From an uncultured Bacilli bacterium (lineage in GTDB: Bacteria > Bacillota_I > Bacilli_A > RF39 > UBA660), in the NCBI GenBank assembly GCA_934086315.1, contig CAKOHZ010000001.1, positions 620,001 to 684,000 of the forward strand: a stretch of DNA of 64,000 nucleotides. Reading direction: 5' to 3'. Made by a program: the position numbers and the translations under genes. Position 1 is the first letter of the stretch, and each line of letters begins with the position of its first letter. The notes under the pieces are model-generated. The model had not been told where the DNA came from and did no database searches. It worked only from the letters and a program-made list of their open reading frames with translations. Positions 43,110 to 52,136 of the stretch are shown here, in pieces.

Positions 43110-45428
43110 ATGATTAAGAGTAATTTACCAGTTATATTATTAAAAAATCTTGTATTACTTCCTTATCAAGAAGTTAGAGTTGAAATAAAAAGTGATGTAA
43201 GCAAAAAAGTTACTGAAATTTCAAAACTATATCATGATAGCGAAGTCTTAATCGTTTGCCCCCTAAATTCTCTTGAAGAAAAACCGGATACATCAGATCT
43301 TCCAAGAATAGGCATCGTTGGTAAAATAAAAAGTATAATTGATTTACCCAATGGAAATATGAGAGTAATCATATATGGTCAATATAGAGTTAAAGTAATA
43401 AGCTATGTAAATTATTCAAATGAAGAAGATATATTAGATAGTATAATCACTAATATTGAAGTACATGACAGTGAAATAGAGTGTTCTGCATACCAAAGAA
43501 AATTAATGTCAGAACTAGAAAGCTATGTTAATAAAAATCCATTTGTTACTAACTCAATAATGTCTCAAATAAGAAGTAATGTATCATTAGATAAACTAAC
43601 AGATTTAATTGGCAATTTCTTACCACTAAGTTTTGAAAAAAAATTAAATTTAATGCTAGATGCATCAGCAATAAGTAGAAGCAAATTATTAATAAAAGAA
43701 TTAGCTATTGAAAGTGCAGTAATGGACTTAGAAGGCCATATTGAAACTGAAATAAAAAAAGGATTAGATGATACTCAAAAAGAATTCATTTTAAAAGAAA
43801 AATTAAAAGTTATTAAGAACGAGCTTGGTCAAAATGATACAAAGGATGATGATGTATTAAAGTTCAAAGAAAGACTTGAAAATGGTTTGTTTCCAGAAAG
43901 AATAAAATCAAAATTAATAACTGAAATAGAAAGATATAGTGCAACAAGTGAAGTAAGCCCAGATGCTGGAGTAATAAGAAATTATATAGAATATTTATTA
44001 TCAGTTCCATGGTTCAATGAAACAAAAGATGAAAAAGATTTATTAAAAATAGAGAAAAAATTAAATGAATCTCATTATGGAATGGATAATGCCAAACTTA
44101 GAATAGTAGAGTATATAGCGGTTAAAAGTATATCACCAGATATTAATAGTCCAATATTATGTTTAGTTGGACCTCCAGGAGTAGGAAAAACTACATTTGC
44201 TGAATCTATTTCTTATGCACTAAATAGAAATTTCGTAAAAATATCTTTAGGCGGAATGAGTGATTCTTCAGAATTAGTAGGCCACAGACGAGCATATATT
44301 GGTTCTAATCCAGGTAAAATAGTTTCATCACTTATTAGGTGTGAAAGTAATAATCCAGTATTCTTATTAGACGAAGTAGATAAATTAAAAAAAGATTACA
44401 AGGGAGATCCAGCTTCAACTCTATTAGATATACTAGATGTGAGTCAAAATAAACGATTTGTAGATAACTACATAGATGAAGAAATAGACTTATCAAAGAT
44501 ATTATTTGTTTTAACCGCTAATGATATTTCAGGAATACCAGCAGCACTTTTAGATAGGCTTGAGATCATAGATTTAACAGGATACACTGATAGTGAAAAA
44601 CTACTTATATGTGAAAACTATTTAATACCAAATATACTTAAAAAGGCAGGACTTAAAAATACAGTTATTAAATTTGAAACTCCAGCTATTATTAAAATTA
44701 TAGAAGAATACACTAATGAAGCAGGTGTAAGAGAGTTAGAAAGATGTATAAGTAAGATAACAAGAAAAGTAATAACAGAACACATTAAAGCATCAAGAAA
44801 AATCGTAAGTGTTAGAATAAAAGAATCAGACTTGCCTCATTATTTAGAACAAGAACTTTATAGTACTAAAAAAGCAAAGAAAATAACAAGTACTGGAGTA
44901 GTAAGAGCTGTAGCTTGTAATAAATCGGGTGGAACAACACTTGATATAGAATGTTCTTCATTTAAAGGTAGTGGTAACTATACATTCACTGGTTCACTTG
45001 GAGACGTAACAAAAGAAAGTATAGAAGTTGCTATAAGTTACATAAAAAGTAATAGTAAACTATTTAATATAGATGAAGATTTCTTTATGACACATGATAT
45101 TCATATTCACTTCACAGAAGGTTCTAGTCCAAAAGATGGACCATCCGCAGGAGTTTCTATCACAACAGCAATCTTATCTCATATAAAGAATCAAAAGATA
45201 AGTGATGAAATCTCAATGACTGGAGAAATAACACTTAAAGGAGACATACTAAAAGTAGGTGGAATAAAAGAAAAATCAATAGCCTGCTTTAGAAATAAAA
45301 TTAAAACACTATATATACCAGAAGATAATAAAAATGATATAAACTGGCTAGAAAAAGACCTAAAAAACTCTATAGAATTCGTAACTATAAGCAATTACGA
45401 AGAACTATTCAAAAAAATATTCCAATAG
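43110..45428 (+). CDS. lon: ATP-dependent protease Lon
   Basis: Cytosolic AAA+ serine protease for misfolded and regulatory proteins. All parts are visible in 772 residues: the N-terminal LAN domain (LPVILLKNLVLLPYQEVRVE), a coiled-coil region, the AAA+ module (GPPGVGKTTFAES, LLDEVDKL, GVRELERCISK) and the protease domain with DGPSAG (catalytic Ser) and VGGIKEK (catalytic Lys). AGGAGG precedes the ATG. No CIRCE element was seen. spoVID follows as in Bacillus, where lon also precedes this region. Confidence 0.97.
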   Translation: MIKSNLPVILLKNLVLLPYQEVRVEIKSDVSKKVTEISKLYHDSEVLIVCPLNSLEEKPDTSDLPRIGIVGKIKSIIDLPNGNMRVIIYGQYRVKVISYVNYSNEEDILDSIITNIEVHDSEIECSAYQRKLMSELESYVNKNPFVTNSIMSQIRSNVSLDKLTDLIGNFLPLSFEKKLNLMLDASAISRSKLLIKELAIESAVMDLEGHIETEIKKGLDDTQKEFILKEKLKVIKNELGQNDTKDDDVLKFKERLENGLFPERIKSKLITEIERYSATSEVSPDAGVIRNYIEYLLSVPWFNETKDEKDLLKIEKKLNESHYGMDNAKLRIVEYIAVKSISPDINSPILCLVGPPGVGKTTFAESISYALNRNFVKISLGGMSDSSELVGHRRAYIGSNPGKIVSSLIRCESNNPVFLLDEVDKLKKDYKGDPASTLLDILDVSQNKRFVDNYIDEEIDLSKILFVLTANDISGIPAALLDRLEIIDLTGYTDSEKLLICENYLIPNILKKAGLKNTVIKFETPAIIKIIEEYTNEAGVRELERCISKITRKVITEHIKASRKIVSVRIKESDLPHYLEQELYSTKKAKKITSTGVVRAVACNKSGGTTLDIECSSFKGSGNYTFTGSLGDVTKESIEVAISYIKSNSKLFNIDEDFFMTHDIHIHFTEGSSPKDGPSAGVSITTAILSHIKNQKISDEISMTGEITLKGDILKVGGIKEKSIACFRNKIKTLYIPEDNKNDINWLEKDLKNSIEFVTISNYEELFKKIFQ

Positions 45429-45429
45429 T

Positions 45430-45457
45430 GAATATTTTTTTTATTGCTTCATATATT
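45430..45457 (+). promoter_or_regulatory. Candidate sigma-E-type promoter of spoVID
   Basis: GAATATT at 45430-45436, a 13-nt spacer, and CATATATT at 45450-45457 resemble the mother-cell sigma-E boxes (KMATATT and CATACAHT). Position fits spoVID, whose Bacillus relative is sigma-E dependent. A chance match is possible in AT-rich DNA. Confidence 0.35.
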
Positions 45458-45475
45458 TTATTGAAAGGAGAATAT

Positions 45476-46156
45476 ATGAAAGAAATTATTCCAATTAAAA
45501 AAGATATAATTTTTAAAACTAAAATAGGTGAATTAAATAATATTAGTTTAGATCATGATTATAAAATAAATGAAGATAATGTTGTTGGTACAGTATCAAT
45601 AAGTGGTACTTATAAAATGACAGAAGCAAGTGTTATAGAAGAAGAGTTTTATTATACGATTCCATTCGAAGTCGCAATAGGCGATAGAATTGATAAAGAC
45701 TCAATAAAAATAGAAATAGATGATTTTAAATATACAATAGATAAAGATGTATTAAAAGTAAATATTGAGTTAGAATTAACTTGTGATGAGAGGGAAGAAA
45801 AAACTGTGGAAGAAGATTATGATTTAGATAATTATATTGATAACTACTTTGATGATAAGCCAATAGACTTAAATATAGAAGAACACAATGAAGAAATAAA
45901 AAACAATAATATCAACACAGAAATAAACTTAGAAAAAAACGATATAGATTTAAATGAAAATATAAATAATATAACAAATATAATTAATAATGAAAATAAA
46001 TATTATACATACAAAGTATATATTGTAAGAGAAGGAGATACTTTAGAAACCATTTGTTCAAAGTATAATATAACACCAAATGATTTAAAAGAATACAATA
46101 ATATTAATGAGATAAATGTTGGAGATAAAATAATAATACAACAAATAAATGAGTAA
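45476..46156 (+). CDS. spoVID: SpoVID-like spore coat morphogenetic protein with LysM
   Basis: In Bacillus, SpoVID sits on the forespore surface and drives coat encasement. Here the 226-residue protein has an N-terminal beta domain typical of SpoVID (IPIKKDIIFKTKIGELNNIS, EEEFYYTIPFEVAIGDRI), an acidic Asn-rich linker, and a C-terminal LysM domain (YIVREGDTLETICSKYNITP). It is shorter than the Bacillus protein (575 aa), mainly in the linker. ATG 45476 follows AAAGGAG; an upstream ATG/GTG is not supported. It overlaps ysxE by 8 bp, the same pair as in Bacillus. Confidence 0.82.
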   Translation: MKEIIPIKKDIIFKTKIGELNNISLDHDYKINEDNVVGTVSISGTYKMTEASVIEEEFYYTIPFEVAIGDRIDKDSIKIEIDDFKYTIDKDVLKVNIELELTCDEREEKTVEEDYDLDNYIDNYFDDKPIDLNIEEHNEEIKNNNINTEINLEKNDIDLNENINNITNIINNENKYYTYKVYIVREGDTLETICSKYNITPNDLKEYNNINEINVGDKIIIQQINE

Positions 46157-46967
46157 AAAATACAAAAATTCAGTAATAATAAATGATAATACAGTAACAA
46201 AAAAGCGTAATGATGACGTTATAGATTTATATGATTATTTACTTACTAGAAACTTTGATAACTTCCCTAAAATAATTTCAAAAGATGAAAGAAATATCAA
46301 TTATGAATTTATTAGAGAAGAAAAATATCATGAAATGACTAAAGGCGTAGAATTCATGAAAGTAGTTTCTAGTTTGCACTCAAAAACATTATTTTATAAA
46401 GATGTAAGCAAAAATAAATATAAAACTATATATGATAAATTATTAAGTAACATTGAATATTTAAAAGAATACTATGAAAATACGGCATCAAACATAGAAG
46501 AAACAGAATTTATGAGTCCATCAATGTACTTATTTATTAGAAATTATAGTGCTCTTGATAGTTCACTTGTTTATGCAGAAAAAGAATTAAAGAAATGGTA
46601 TAAAAAAGTATCAAATAATAATAAAGAAAGAGTATCTATAATTCATAATAACTTATCATTAGATCATTTCATAAGAGGGGATAAAAATTATCTATTAAGT
46701 TGGGATAATTATAAGGTTGATACTCCAGTTTTAGATATATATAACTTTTATAAAAAAGAAGGATTTAAATTAGATTTTAACTATTTATTAAAGATATATA
46801 ATGAAAATTTGCAATTAACGCAAGAAGAAAAACAATTATTAAATATCTTAATATCTATGCCACCAAAATTAATTAATATAACTGATGAATCATTAAATAC
46901 AATAAATGTGAAAGAATTCTATGATTACATTTATAGTGGTATAAGTATAGTTAGTGAAAATAAATAA
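46149..46967 (+). CDS. ysxE: YsxE/CotS-family spore coat kinase-like protein
   Basis: A 272-residue protein of the CotS/aminoglycoside-phosphotransferase-like fold. The catalytic-loop region reads IIHNNLSLDHFIRG and the metal-site strand YLLSWDNYKVDTPVLDIYNF. Canonical HGDxHxxN is altered (Asn for Asp), as in coat-associated YsxE, so it may not be an active kinase. It overlaps the 3' end of spoVID and has no separate ribosome-binding site, implying translational coupling. The conserved neighbour supports the spore coat assignment. Confidence 0.78.
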   Translation: MSKKYKNSVIINDNTVTKKRNDDVIDLYDYLLTRNFDNFPKIISKDERNINYEFIREEKYHEMTKGVEFMKVVSSLHSKTLFYKDVSKNKYKTIYDKLLSNIEYLKEYYENTASNIEETEFMSPSMYLFIRNYSALDSSLVYAEKELKKWYKKVSNNNKERVSIIHNNLSLDHFIRGDKNYLLSWDNYKVDTPVLDIYNFYKKEGFKLDFNYLLKIYNENLQLTQEEKQLLNILISMPPKLINITDESLNTINVKEFYDYIYSGISIVSENK

Positions 46968-46992
46968 TCTACTTATGTAGATTTTTATTTTT
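46966..46992 (+). terminator. Terminator of spoVID-ysxE
   Basis: Stem AATCTAC / GTAGATT with loop TTAT and T-rich tail; overlaps the stop codon. Confidence 0.75.
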
Positions 46993-47031
46993 ATTTGTTA
47001 TATAATTAAAACATAATAAGGGAGTGAAAGC

Positions 47032-48267
47032 ATGAATAAAAAAGGTTTTATTTCAATGACACTAGTATATACTTTTTTAATATTATTTTTGTTCTTAATG
47101 CTTGGAGTATTACATGCATATGCTTCAAAAAATAAATTTTTAGAAGCAATAAATGAACATATAGATTTAAGCGTTAGTACACCAGTTACTTATGGTATGA
47201 CAATATCACAAGCACTTTTATCATCATATTATCCTGAAGAAAGTGGTATTATAGACTATTCTAAGAACTCTGAAGGTAGATACGAAACAAGGACTGGAAT
47301 TACACAAAATATAACTTCAGTAACTAATGGGCTTTATCTTACTCAAGTGGTAGATGATGAAGATAATAATAAAATTCATATGACAGAAAATGATAAAACT
47401 GTATACTTTTTTAGAGGTAGTGTAGATAACAATTATGTTGCATTAGGAAATACATGTTGGAAAATATATAGAACTAATGAAGATGAATCAACTAGGTTAA
47501 TATATTTTGGTAATTATGATGCTTCTAATAACATGTGCACAATTAATACTGATAATTTACCACTTACTACTTATAATGAAAACGTAAATGATAATATGTA
47601 TGAAGGTTATATGTATGGAAGTAGTAGTTCGAACTATAATACTACACACTCTAATAGTACTGATAGTACAATAAAAATAGTACTTGATGATTGGTATCAA
47701 GCAAATTTACTTGGAACATCATTCGAAAAACTTATAGATGATCAAATATTCTGTAATGAAAGAAAAGTAGGAACAGAAGGTATAGTAAATGGTTTAACTT
47801 ATACTTCAAATGGATATGGAAACTCAAATACACTATACGCATCATTTAGAAGAAATGGTACTAATGGAAATGCCGGAAATATAACAAGTATGGACTCAGC
47901 ATATCCAATATTTAGATGTGAACAAACAAATGATAAATTTACAAAAAATAATGAGTCAGGTAATCGTAATTTAACTTATCCAATAGGTACATTAACGGCA
48001 GATGAGTTCATAATCGCAGGTTCTTCTTTTAAAATAGATAATACAACATATTTTTTAAATTATGATACTGATTTATGGACAATGACACCAAGTTCATTTA
48101 CAAGCAATGTAGCAAAAGCAATAAGCGTTAAAAGTACTGGAGAATTAATAGAATCAAGCGTTAATGAAGTTCATTATGTATTACCAGTAATTTCATTAAA
48201 GAATACAACATTAATAGAAAAAGGCAATGGAAAAATAACTTCTCCATATATAGTAAAGGTGAAATAA
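47032..48267 (+). CDS. Large pilin-like protein lacking Glu5
   Basis: A 411-residue protein with a type IV prepilin N-terminus: MNKKGF followed by a hydrophobic helix (ISMTLVYTFLILFLFLMLG). Position 5 after the cleavage site is Thr instead of Glu, as in GspK/PilK-type tip pseudopilins. The large external domain contains NNYVALGNTCWKIYRTNED and LDDWYQANL, a pattern I have seen only in uncharacterised Firmicutes surface proteins. First of three pilin-like genes. No assembly ATPase or prepilin peptidase is in the window. Confidence 0.75.
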   Translation: MNKKGFISMTLVYTFLILFLFLMLGVLHAYASKNKFLEAINEHIDLSVSTPVTYGMTISQALLSSYYPEESGIIDYSKNSEGRYETRTGITQNITSVTNGLYLTQVVDDEDNNKIHMTENDKTVYFFRGSVDNNYVALGNTCWKIYRTNEDESTRLIYFGNYDASNNMCTINTDNLPLTTYNENVNDNMYEGYMYGSSSSNYNTTHSNSTDSTIKIVLDDWYQANLLGTSFEKLIDDQIFCNERKVGTEGIVNGLTYTSNGYGNSNTLYASFRRNGTNGNAGNITSMDSAYPIFRCEQTNDKFTKNNESGNRNLTYPIGTLTADEFIIAGSSFKIDNTTYFLNYDTDLWTMTPSSFTSNVAKAISVKSTGELIESSVNEVHYVLPVISLKNTTLIEKGNGKITSPYIVKVK

Positions 48268-48268
48268 T

Positions 48269-48976
48269 ATGAAAAAAGATGGATTTATATTTATGGAAAG
48301 TTTAACAGTACTTGTAGTAGTGCTTTTAGCAACAACATTACTATTAAGTAGTTATTCATTATTTATTAGAAAATCAAAAGAAAAAGAAAGTTATAATCTT
48401 CCAAGCGATAGATATTTATTATTTAATATTGCTAAACTAAACGCAACAGTTAATGAATATTTTGATAATGAAGGATATATAGCTAATAGAAGAGATGCAT
48501 CATATAATAATCCAAATAGTTGTGAAAAAACACCAATAGGTAATAGATTAAGTAACTGCAAACAATTATTTAAAGACAACGACTTAGTATATTTTATTGT
48601 TATAAAAGATATAAAAAAAGAAATGAAAAGAACAGATATAACAACTATATATGATAGTGGAACAATAGAATATTTAAAAACATTAGAAAGAGGACTATTT
48701 GGATATTTAAAGCAAGATAATCAATTGTTGCAAGCAGGAGAAAGTATGACAGAAAATACTGGAGCAGAAGAACAAACAGATACTCAAGAAGAAATTGATA
48801 ATCAAATTTCAACACAAGCGATAGTAGTTAAAGACAAACTTATTAAAATTTCATCACAAGGTTATATAGTTGGAGTTTTCTATAAAAATGGTACTTATCG
48901 TTATGCCGCAATTCCATTATATCAAATTGCATCATCCAACCAGTCATCATCAGGAGATTTAAGTCTTTTAGAATAA
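48269..48976 (+). CDS. Pilin-like protein with Glu5
   Basis: A 235-residue protein starting MKKDGF, then IFMESLTVLVVVLLATTLLL: Gly-Phe cleavage site, Glu at +5 and a long hydrophobic helix, as in minor type IV pilins. The soluble part has two Cys (CEKTPIGNRLSNC, likely a disulphide) and a Gln/Glu-rich low-complexity stretch (about 165-190). It starts 1 bp after the preceding gene, so they are coupled. Confidence 0.78.
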   Translation: MKKDGFIFMESLTVLVVVLLATTLLLSSYSLFIRKSKEKESYNLPSDRYLLFNIAKLNATVNEYFDNEGYIANRRDASYNNPNSCEKTPIGNRLSNCKQLFKDNDLVYFIVIKDIKKEMKRTDITTIYDSGTIEYLKTLERGLFGYLKQDNQLLQAGESMTENTGAEEQTDTQEEIDNQISTQAIVVKDKLIKISSQGYIVGVFYKNGTYRYAAIPLYQIASSNQSSSGDLSLLE

Positions 48977-48992
48977 AGGGGTATAAAATATT

Positions 48993-49616
48993 ATGAATAA
49001 AAAAGGATTTACATTAATAGAATTAGTAGTTAGTCTAGTATTAGTAAGTGTAGTACTAATATCAATGATAGGTACACTTGTTAAATTAAAAGATACTTAT
49101 AATTTAGTAAATGAAGATGCTGATGCTAGAATATATGGAGCTCTTATATCGAAGGTCATAAACGATGACTTTCTTCAAAATAATGGTATCAAAACAATAT
49201 CTTGTTCAAATGATGATTATGGAAGTTATTGTGAAATGGTGTTAGGAAGTAATCAAAAAAGAACATTAGAAATACTAAATAATCAAATAGCAGATGATAC
49301 AGAAACAATATATTCAAATGGTAAAAATATTGGTACAAAAAAATATGAAAAAACAACACTAAGATATAGTGATTCAACAACTGGAGAAGTAAAAACATTA
49401 TTAATAAAAACGATGAACCTAATAGTAAAATCTAATAACGAATCAGGTAATAATTCAGTCGCAACATCAGGATATAAATTTACTAACTTATCAGTTGAAA
49501 AATTCGAGTATGAAAATAAAAATGATAACAGTTTAACCGATAGAATAACACATGTAACAATCGATTTAAATGATGAAAAATATGATATAGACTTATATTC
49601 ATCTGGTACATACTAA
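48993..49616 (+). CDS. Type IV prepilin-like protein
   Basis: A 207-residue protein with the textbook prepilin start MNKKGFTLIELVVSLVLVSV (cleavage between Gly and Phe, Glu5 present). The remainder is a soluble strand-rich domain with CSNDDYGSYC as a possible disulphide. It is the third gene of the pilin-like operon and ends 18 bp inside the convergent ylbJ. Together with comEA/comEC it could be part of a DNA-uptake pseudopilus, or of a separate surface fibre. Confidence 0.85.
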   Translation: MNKKGFTLIELVVSLVLVSVVLISMIGTLVKLKDTYNLVNEDADARIYGALISKVINDDFLQNNGIKTISCSNDDYGSYCEMVLGSNQKRTLEILNNQIADDTETIYSNGKNIGTKKYEKTTLRYSDSTTGEVKTLLIKTMNLIVKSNNESGNNSVATSGYKFTNLSVEKFEYENKNDNSLTDRITHVTIDLNDEKYDIDLYSSGTY

Positions 49617-50516
49617 TATAAGTAAGAAACTAAGAATACTAAACATTAACTTAATAGTTAATGTTTTTTTAATATTTATTTTATAATCAGATAATATACT
49701 AAAGCTTTGAAATAATATTGAAAAGCCACTAAAGTTTAAAATAAGGCTCGTTAAAGCAAACTTAATATTAAAAGGCATATTTAACTTAGAAATGGATATA
49801 ACACCACTAGTTAATTCTAAAAAACCTGTTAAAATAGATAATATATATGGTTTGATGTTGATATATTCAGTTATAAGATTAACTATTATAGTAAACACTA
49901 TTAAATTACCAAGAATAATTATAGAAGTATTAATTCCTTTAACAATAGCATCCTTAAAACATACAAAAAAGTTATTATTACTTATTATTTTATCTTTACT
50001 TTCTATTATAGAGTTATCCCTTCTTGAAAATAAACCAATTAATACATTATTAAGAAAACAAATAATCCATAAAAGTAAACCAACTTTAAAACTATTATAA
50101 ATAGATACTCCTATAACACCAATAACAAATGCAATAGATGGAAAATAGCTATATATAAGTATTTTATTAGCTGTCTTTTCATCTATAATCTTTTCATCAA
50201 GCAATTTCTTAATATAAACAGCATTACTAGGATGACTAGTAAGTATACTAAGTATAAAAATAATACTAGCATTAGAATCTATATTAAATATTTTATTTAT
50301 GACTTTGCCAAATATTTTCTTAATAAATAAGTGATAATTAAAGTATATAAGTATGTCACATAATACTATAAATGGAAATATACTTATAAATACTTTTTTA
50401 AAGAATAAAAGAGAAGCATCATACGTAGAATTAATTACTACTTCAATGTTTAAAATAAACACTATTAATACTAAAGTTAACACTATATATTTTAGTTTTT
50501 TAATAATTGTATTCAT
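49599..50516 (-). CDS. ylbJ: YlbJ-type sporulation membrane protein
   Basis: A 305-residue polytopic protein with the paired Gate (nucleoside-recognition-like) segments of YlbJ: an FFKKVFISIFPFIVLCDILI helix, the ILTSHPSNAVYIKKLLDEK loop, and a second half with VKGINTSIIILGNLIVF and LTGFLELTSGV. YlbJ is required for spore cortex formation in Bacillus. The neighbour on the divergent side is ylbL, as in Bacillus. Its last codons on the plus strand carry the terminator of the pilin operon. Confidence 0.85.
   Translation of the reverse strand: MNTIIKKLKYIVLTLVLIVFILNIEVVINSTYDASLLFFKKVFISIFPFIVLCDILIYFNYHLFIKKIFGKVINKIFNIDSNASIIFILSILTSHPSNAVYIKKLLDEKIIDEKTANKILIYSYFPSIAFVIGVIGVSIYNSFKVGLLLWIICFLNNVLIGLFSRRDNSIIESKDKIISNNNFFVCFKDAIVKGINTSIIILGNLIVFTIIVNLITEYINIKPYILSILTGFLELTSGVISISKLNMPFNIKFALTSLILNFSGFSILFQSFSILSDYKINIKKTLTIKLMFSILSFLLILVCTR
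49642..49672 (+). terminator. Terminator of the pilin-like operon, inside ylbJ
   Basis: 10-bp stem AACATTAACT / AGTTAATGTT with a 4-nt loop followed by T6. It is located within the convergent coding sequence. Confidence 0.75.
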
Positions 50517-50522
50517 CTGTGA

Positions 50523-50528
50523 TATAAT
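50523..50528 (+). promoter_or_regulatory. -10 box of ylbL in a 32-bp divergent gap
   Basis: TATAAT, followed by TTAGGAGTGG and ATG 50549. The gap to the divergent ylbJ start is only 32 bp, so promoters overlap. Confidence 0.5.
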
Positions 50529-50548
50529 ATTATAGTTAGGAGTGGTTT

Positions 50549-51553
50549 ATGACAAAATTATTTAAATATATAAAAAATGATATAAAAACTTACTGGAAGA
50601 ATTATTTAGCATTTGTACTTATTGTTCCTTGGTTATTTATTTCTTTTGATTGTAATATCTATACACCAGGCTCTTTAGTTGATCTAACTGATAGAATAGA
50701 AGTAGATAATAGTTATGAATCTAAAGGAAGCTTTAACCTAACTTATGTAAGTGCTAGACGTGGCACTTTACCTAATATTATATTATCCAAATTCTTTAAT
50801 AATTGGGATATCGTAGGTACATCTGAAATGAGAATAGAAGATGAAAGTGAAAATGAAATTATTGAAAGAAACAAAATATATCTTAAAGAAACTAGTTATG
50901 ATGCCATTATCGCAGCATTTACTGAAGCAAATATACCATATGAAGTAGAGAGTATAGATGTAACTGTAACTCATGTTTATGAATATGCTAAAACTAATAT
51001 AAAAATAGGCGATATAGTAAGAAGTATAAATGGTGTATCTATAAAAGACTTTGAAAGTTTAAAAGAAGAAATATCAAAATATAATAAAGATGAAGTTCTA
51101 AAAATAAATGTAGAAAGAAATAATAAGATAATAGAATGTACTGCGACATTGGTCGAAACAGATGGTAGAGTAGTTATTGGTGCAACTCTATCAGAACTAA
51201 AAAATATTAAAACTGTTCCTAAAGTAGATTATATATTCAAAGATAATGAAAGTGGAGCATCAAGAGGACTTCTTTGCGCATTGGATATTTATAATAAGAT
51301 TACTGAGTTTGACTTAACTAAAGGAGATATTATTTCAGGTACTGGATCAATAGATGATAGTGGAGTAGTAGGAAGCATAGATGGTGTTAAATACAAACTA
51401 GCAGGCGCAGTTAAAAAACATGCTAAAGTATTTATAGTACCAACAGATAACTATAAAGAAGCACTATATGAAAAAGAAAAACATAACTATGATATAGAAT
51501 TAATAGAAGCAGATACTCTTCATAATGTAATAGAAAAACTAAAAGCAAGATAA
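50549..51553 (+). CDS. ylbL: YlbL-type PDZ/Lon-like serine protease
   Basis: Membrane-anchored protease with an N-terminal helix (about 18-35), an extracellular PDZ domain (KIGDIVRSINGVSIKDFESL) and a Lon-type proteolytic domain. Ser238 (GASRGLLCAL) and Lys281 (GVKYK) are 43 residues apart, as in Lon. The usual GPSAG is GASRG. In Bacillus YlbL acts with CtpA in DNA-damage checkpoint recovery. ylbJ/ylbL adjacency supports the call; here they are divergent. Confidence 0.9.
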   Translation: MTKLFKYIKNDIKTYWKNYLAFVLIVPWLFISFDCNIYTPGSLVDLTDRIEVDNSYESKGSFNLTYVSARRGTLPNIILSKFFNNWDIVGTSEMRIEDESENEIIERNKIYLKETSYDAIIAAFTEANIPYEVESIDVTVTHVYEYAKTNIKIGDIVRSINGVSIKDFESLKEEISKYNKDEVLKINVERNNKIIECTATLVETDGRVVIGATLSELKNIKTVPKVDYIFKDNESGASRGLLCALDIYNKITEFDLTKGDIISGTGSIDDSGVVGSIDGVKYKLAGAVKKHAKVFIVPTDNYKEALYEKEKHNYDIELIEADTLHNVIEKLKAR

Positions 51554-51568
51554 CATAAGGAGAACATC

Positions 51569-52054
51569 ATGAATATAAACGAAATATATGAAAAAGAAAA
51601 AATAATTAATTCACACTTTAAGAAGAAATATAATTATGGTAGTGAAGATATCTTTAATAAACAAGTTTTAGAATTACTATGTGAATTAAGCGAATTTGCC
51701 TACGAAACAAAATGCTTTAAATATTGGAAAAAAGATAAACCAAGTAGTGCTGAAATAACTATACATGAATTTGCTGATTGTTTAATGATAACATTATGCT
51801 TTTGTGATTTGTCAGGTATTGATACACTAGAATTAGTAGATATCAAAGAAACGAATATAATTAAACTATTTATAGAAACCAATAGAATAGCTTCATCTCT
51901 AACTATAGATTTAGATAAAACTAAATTAATAAAATTATTATCTATATTAATTAAAATATCAAAATTATTAAATTATACAGACGAAGAATTAAATAAATAT
52001 TGTACTGAGAAATTTACTAGTACGTTAAATATGATTAAAGAAAAGGAAGACTAA
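51569..52054 (+). CDS. Dimeric dUTPase (MazG-like all-alpha NTP pyrophosphatase)
   Basis: Hydrolyses dUTP to dUMP, keeping uracil out of DNA and feeding ThyA. The 161-residue helical protein has LLCELSEFAYETKCFKYW followed by EITIHEFADCLMITL, the ExxE and ExxD metal-binding helices of the dUTPase_2 group. AAGGAG precedes the ATG; 15 bp after ylbL and likely co-transcribed. No trimeric dUTPase was seen in the window. Confidence 0.8.
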   Translation: MNINEIYEKEKIINSHFKKKYNYGSEDIFNKQVLELLCELSEFAYETKCFKYWKKDKPSSAEITIHEFADCLMITLCFCDLSGIDTLELVDIKETNIIKLFIETNRIASSLTIDLDKTKLIKLLSILIKISKLLNYTDEELNKYCTEKFTSTLNMIKEKED

Positions 52055-52062
52055 TTTTAAAT

Positions 52063-52086
52063 AAAGTGAGCAATCACTTTTTTATT
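52063..52086 (+). terminator. Terminator of ylbL-dUTPase
   Basis: Stem AAAGTGA / TCACTTT with a GCAA tetraloop and T tail. Confidence 0.8.
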
Positions 52087-52136
52087 TTAAAGTGTTTTAA
52101 GTACTTATGACTAACTATAATAATAGGAGGTACATA

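Noticed and set aside
49792..50100. Plus-strand ORF of 102 codons within ylbJ
   Set aside because: It is antisense to a well-supported membrane protein and has no ribosome-binding site.
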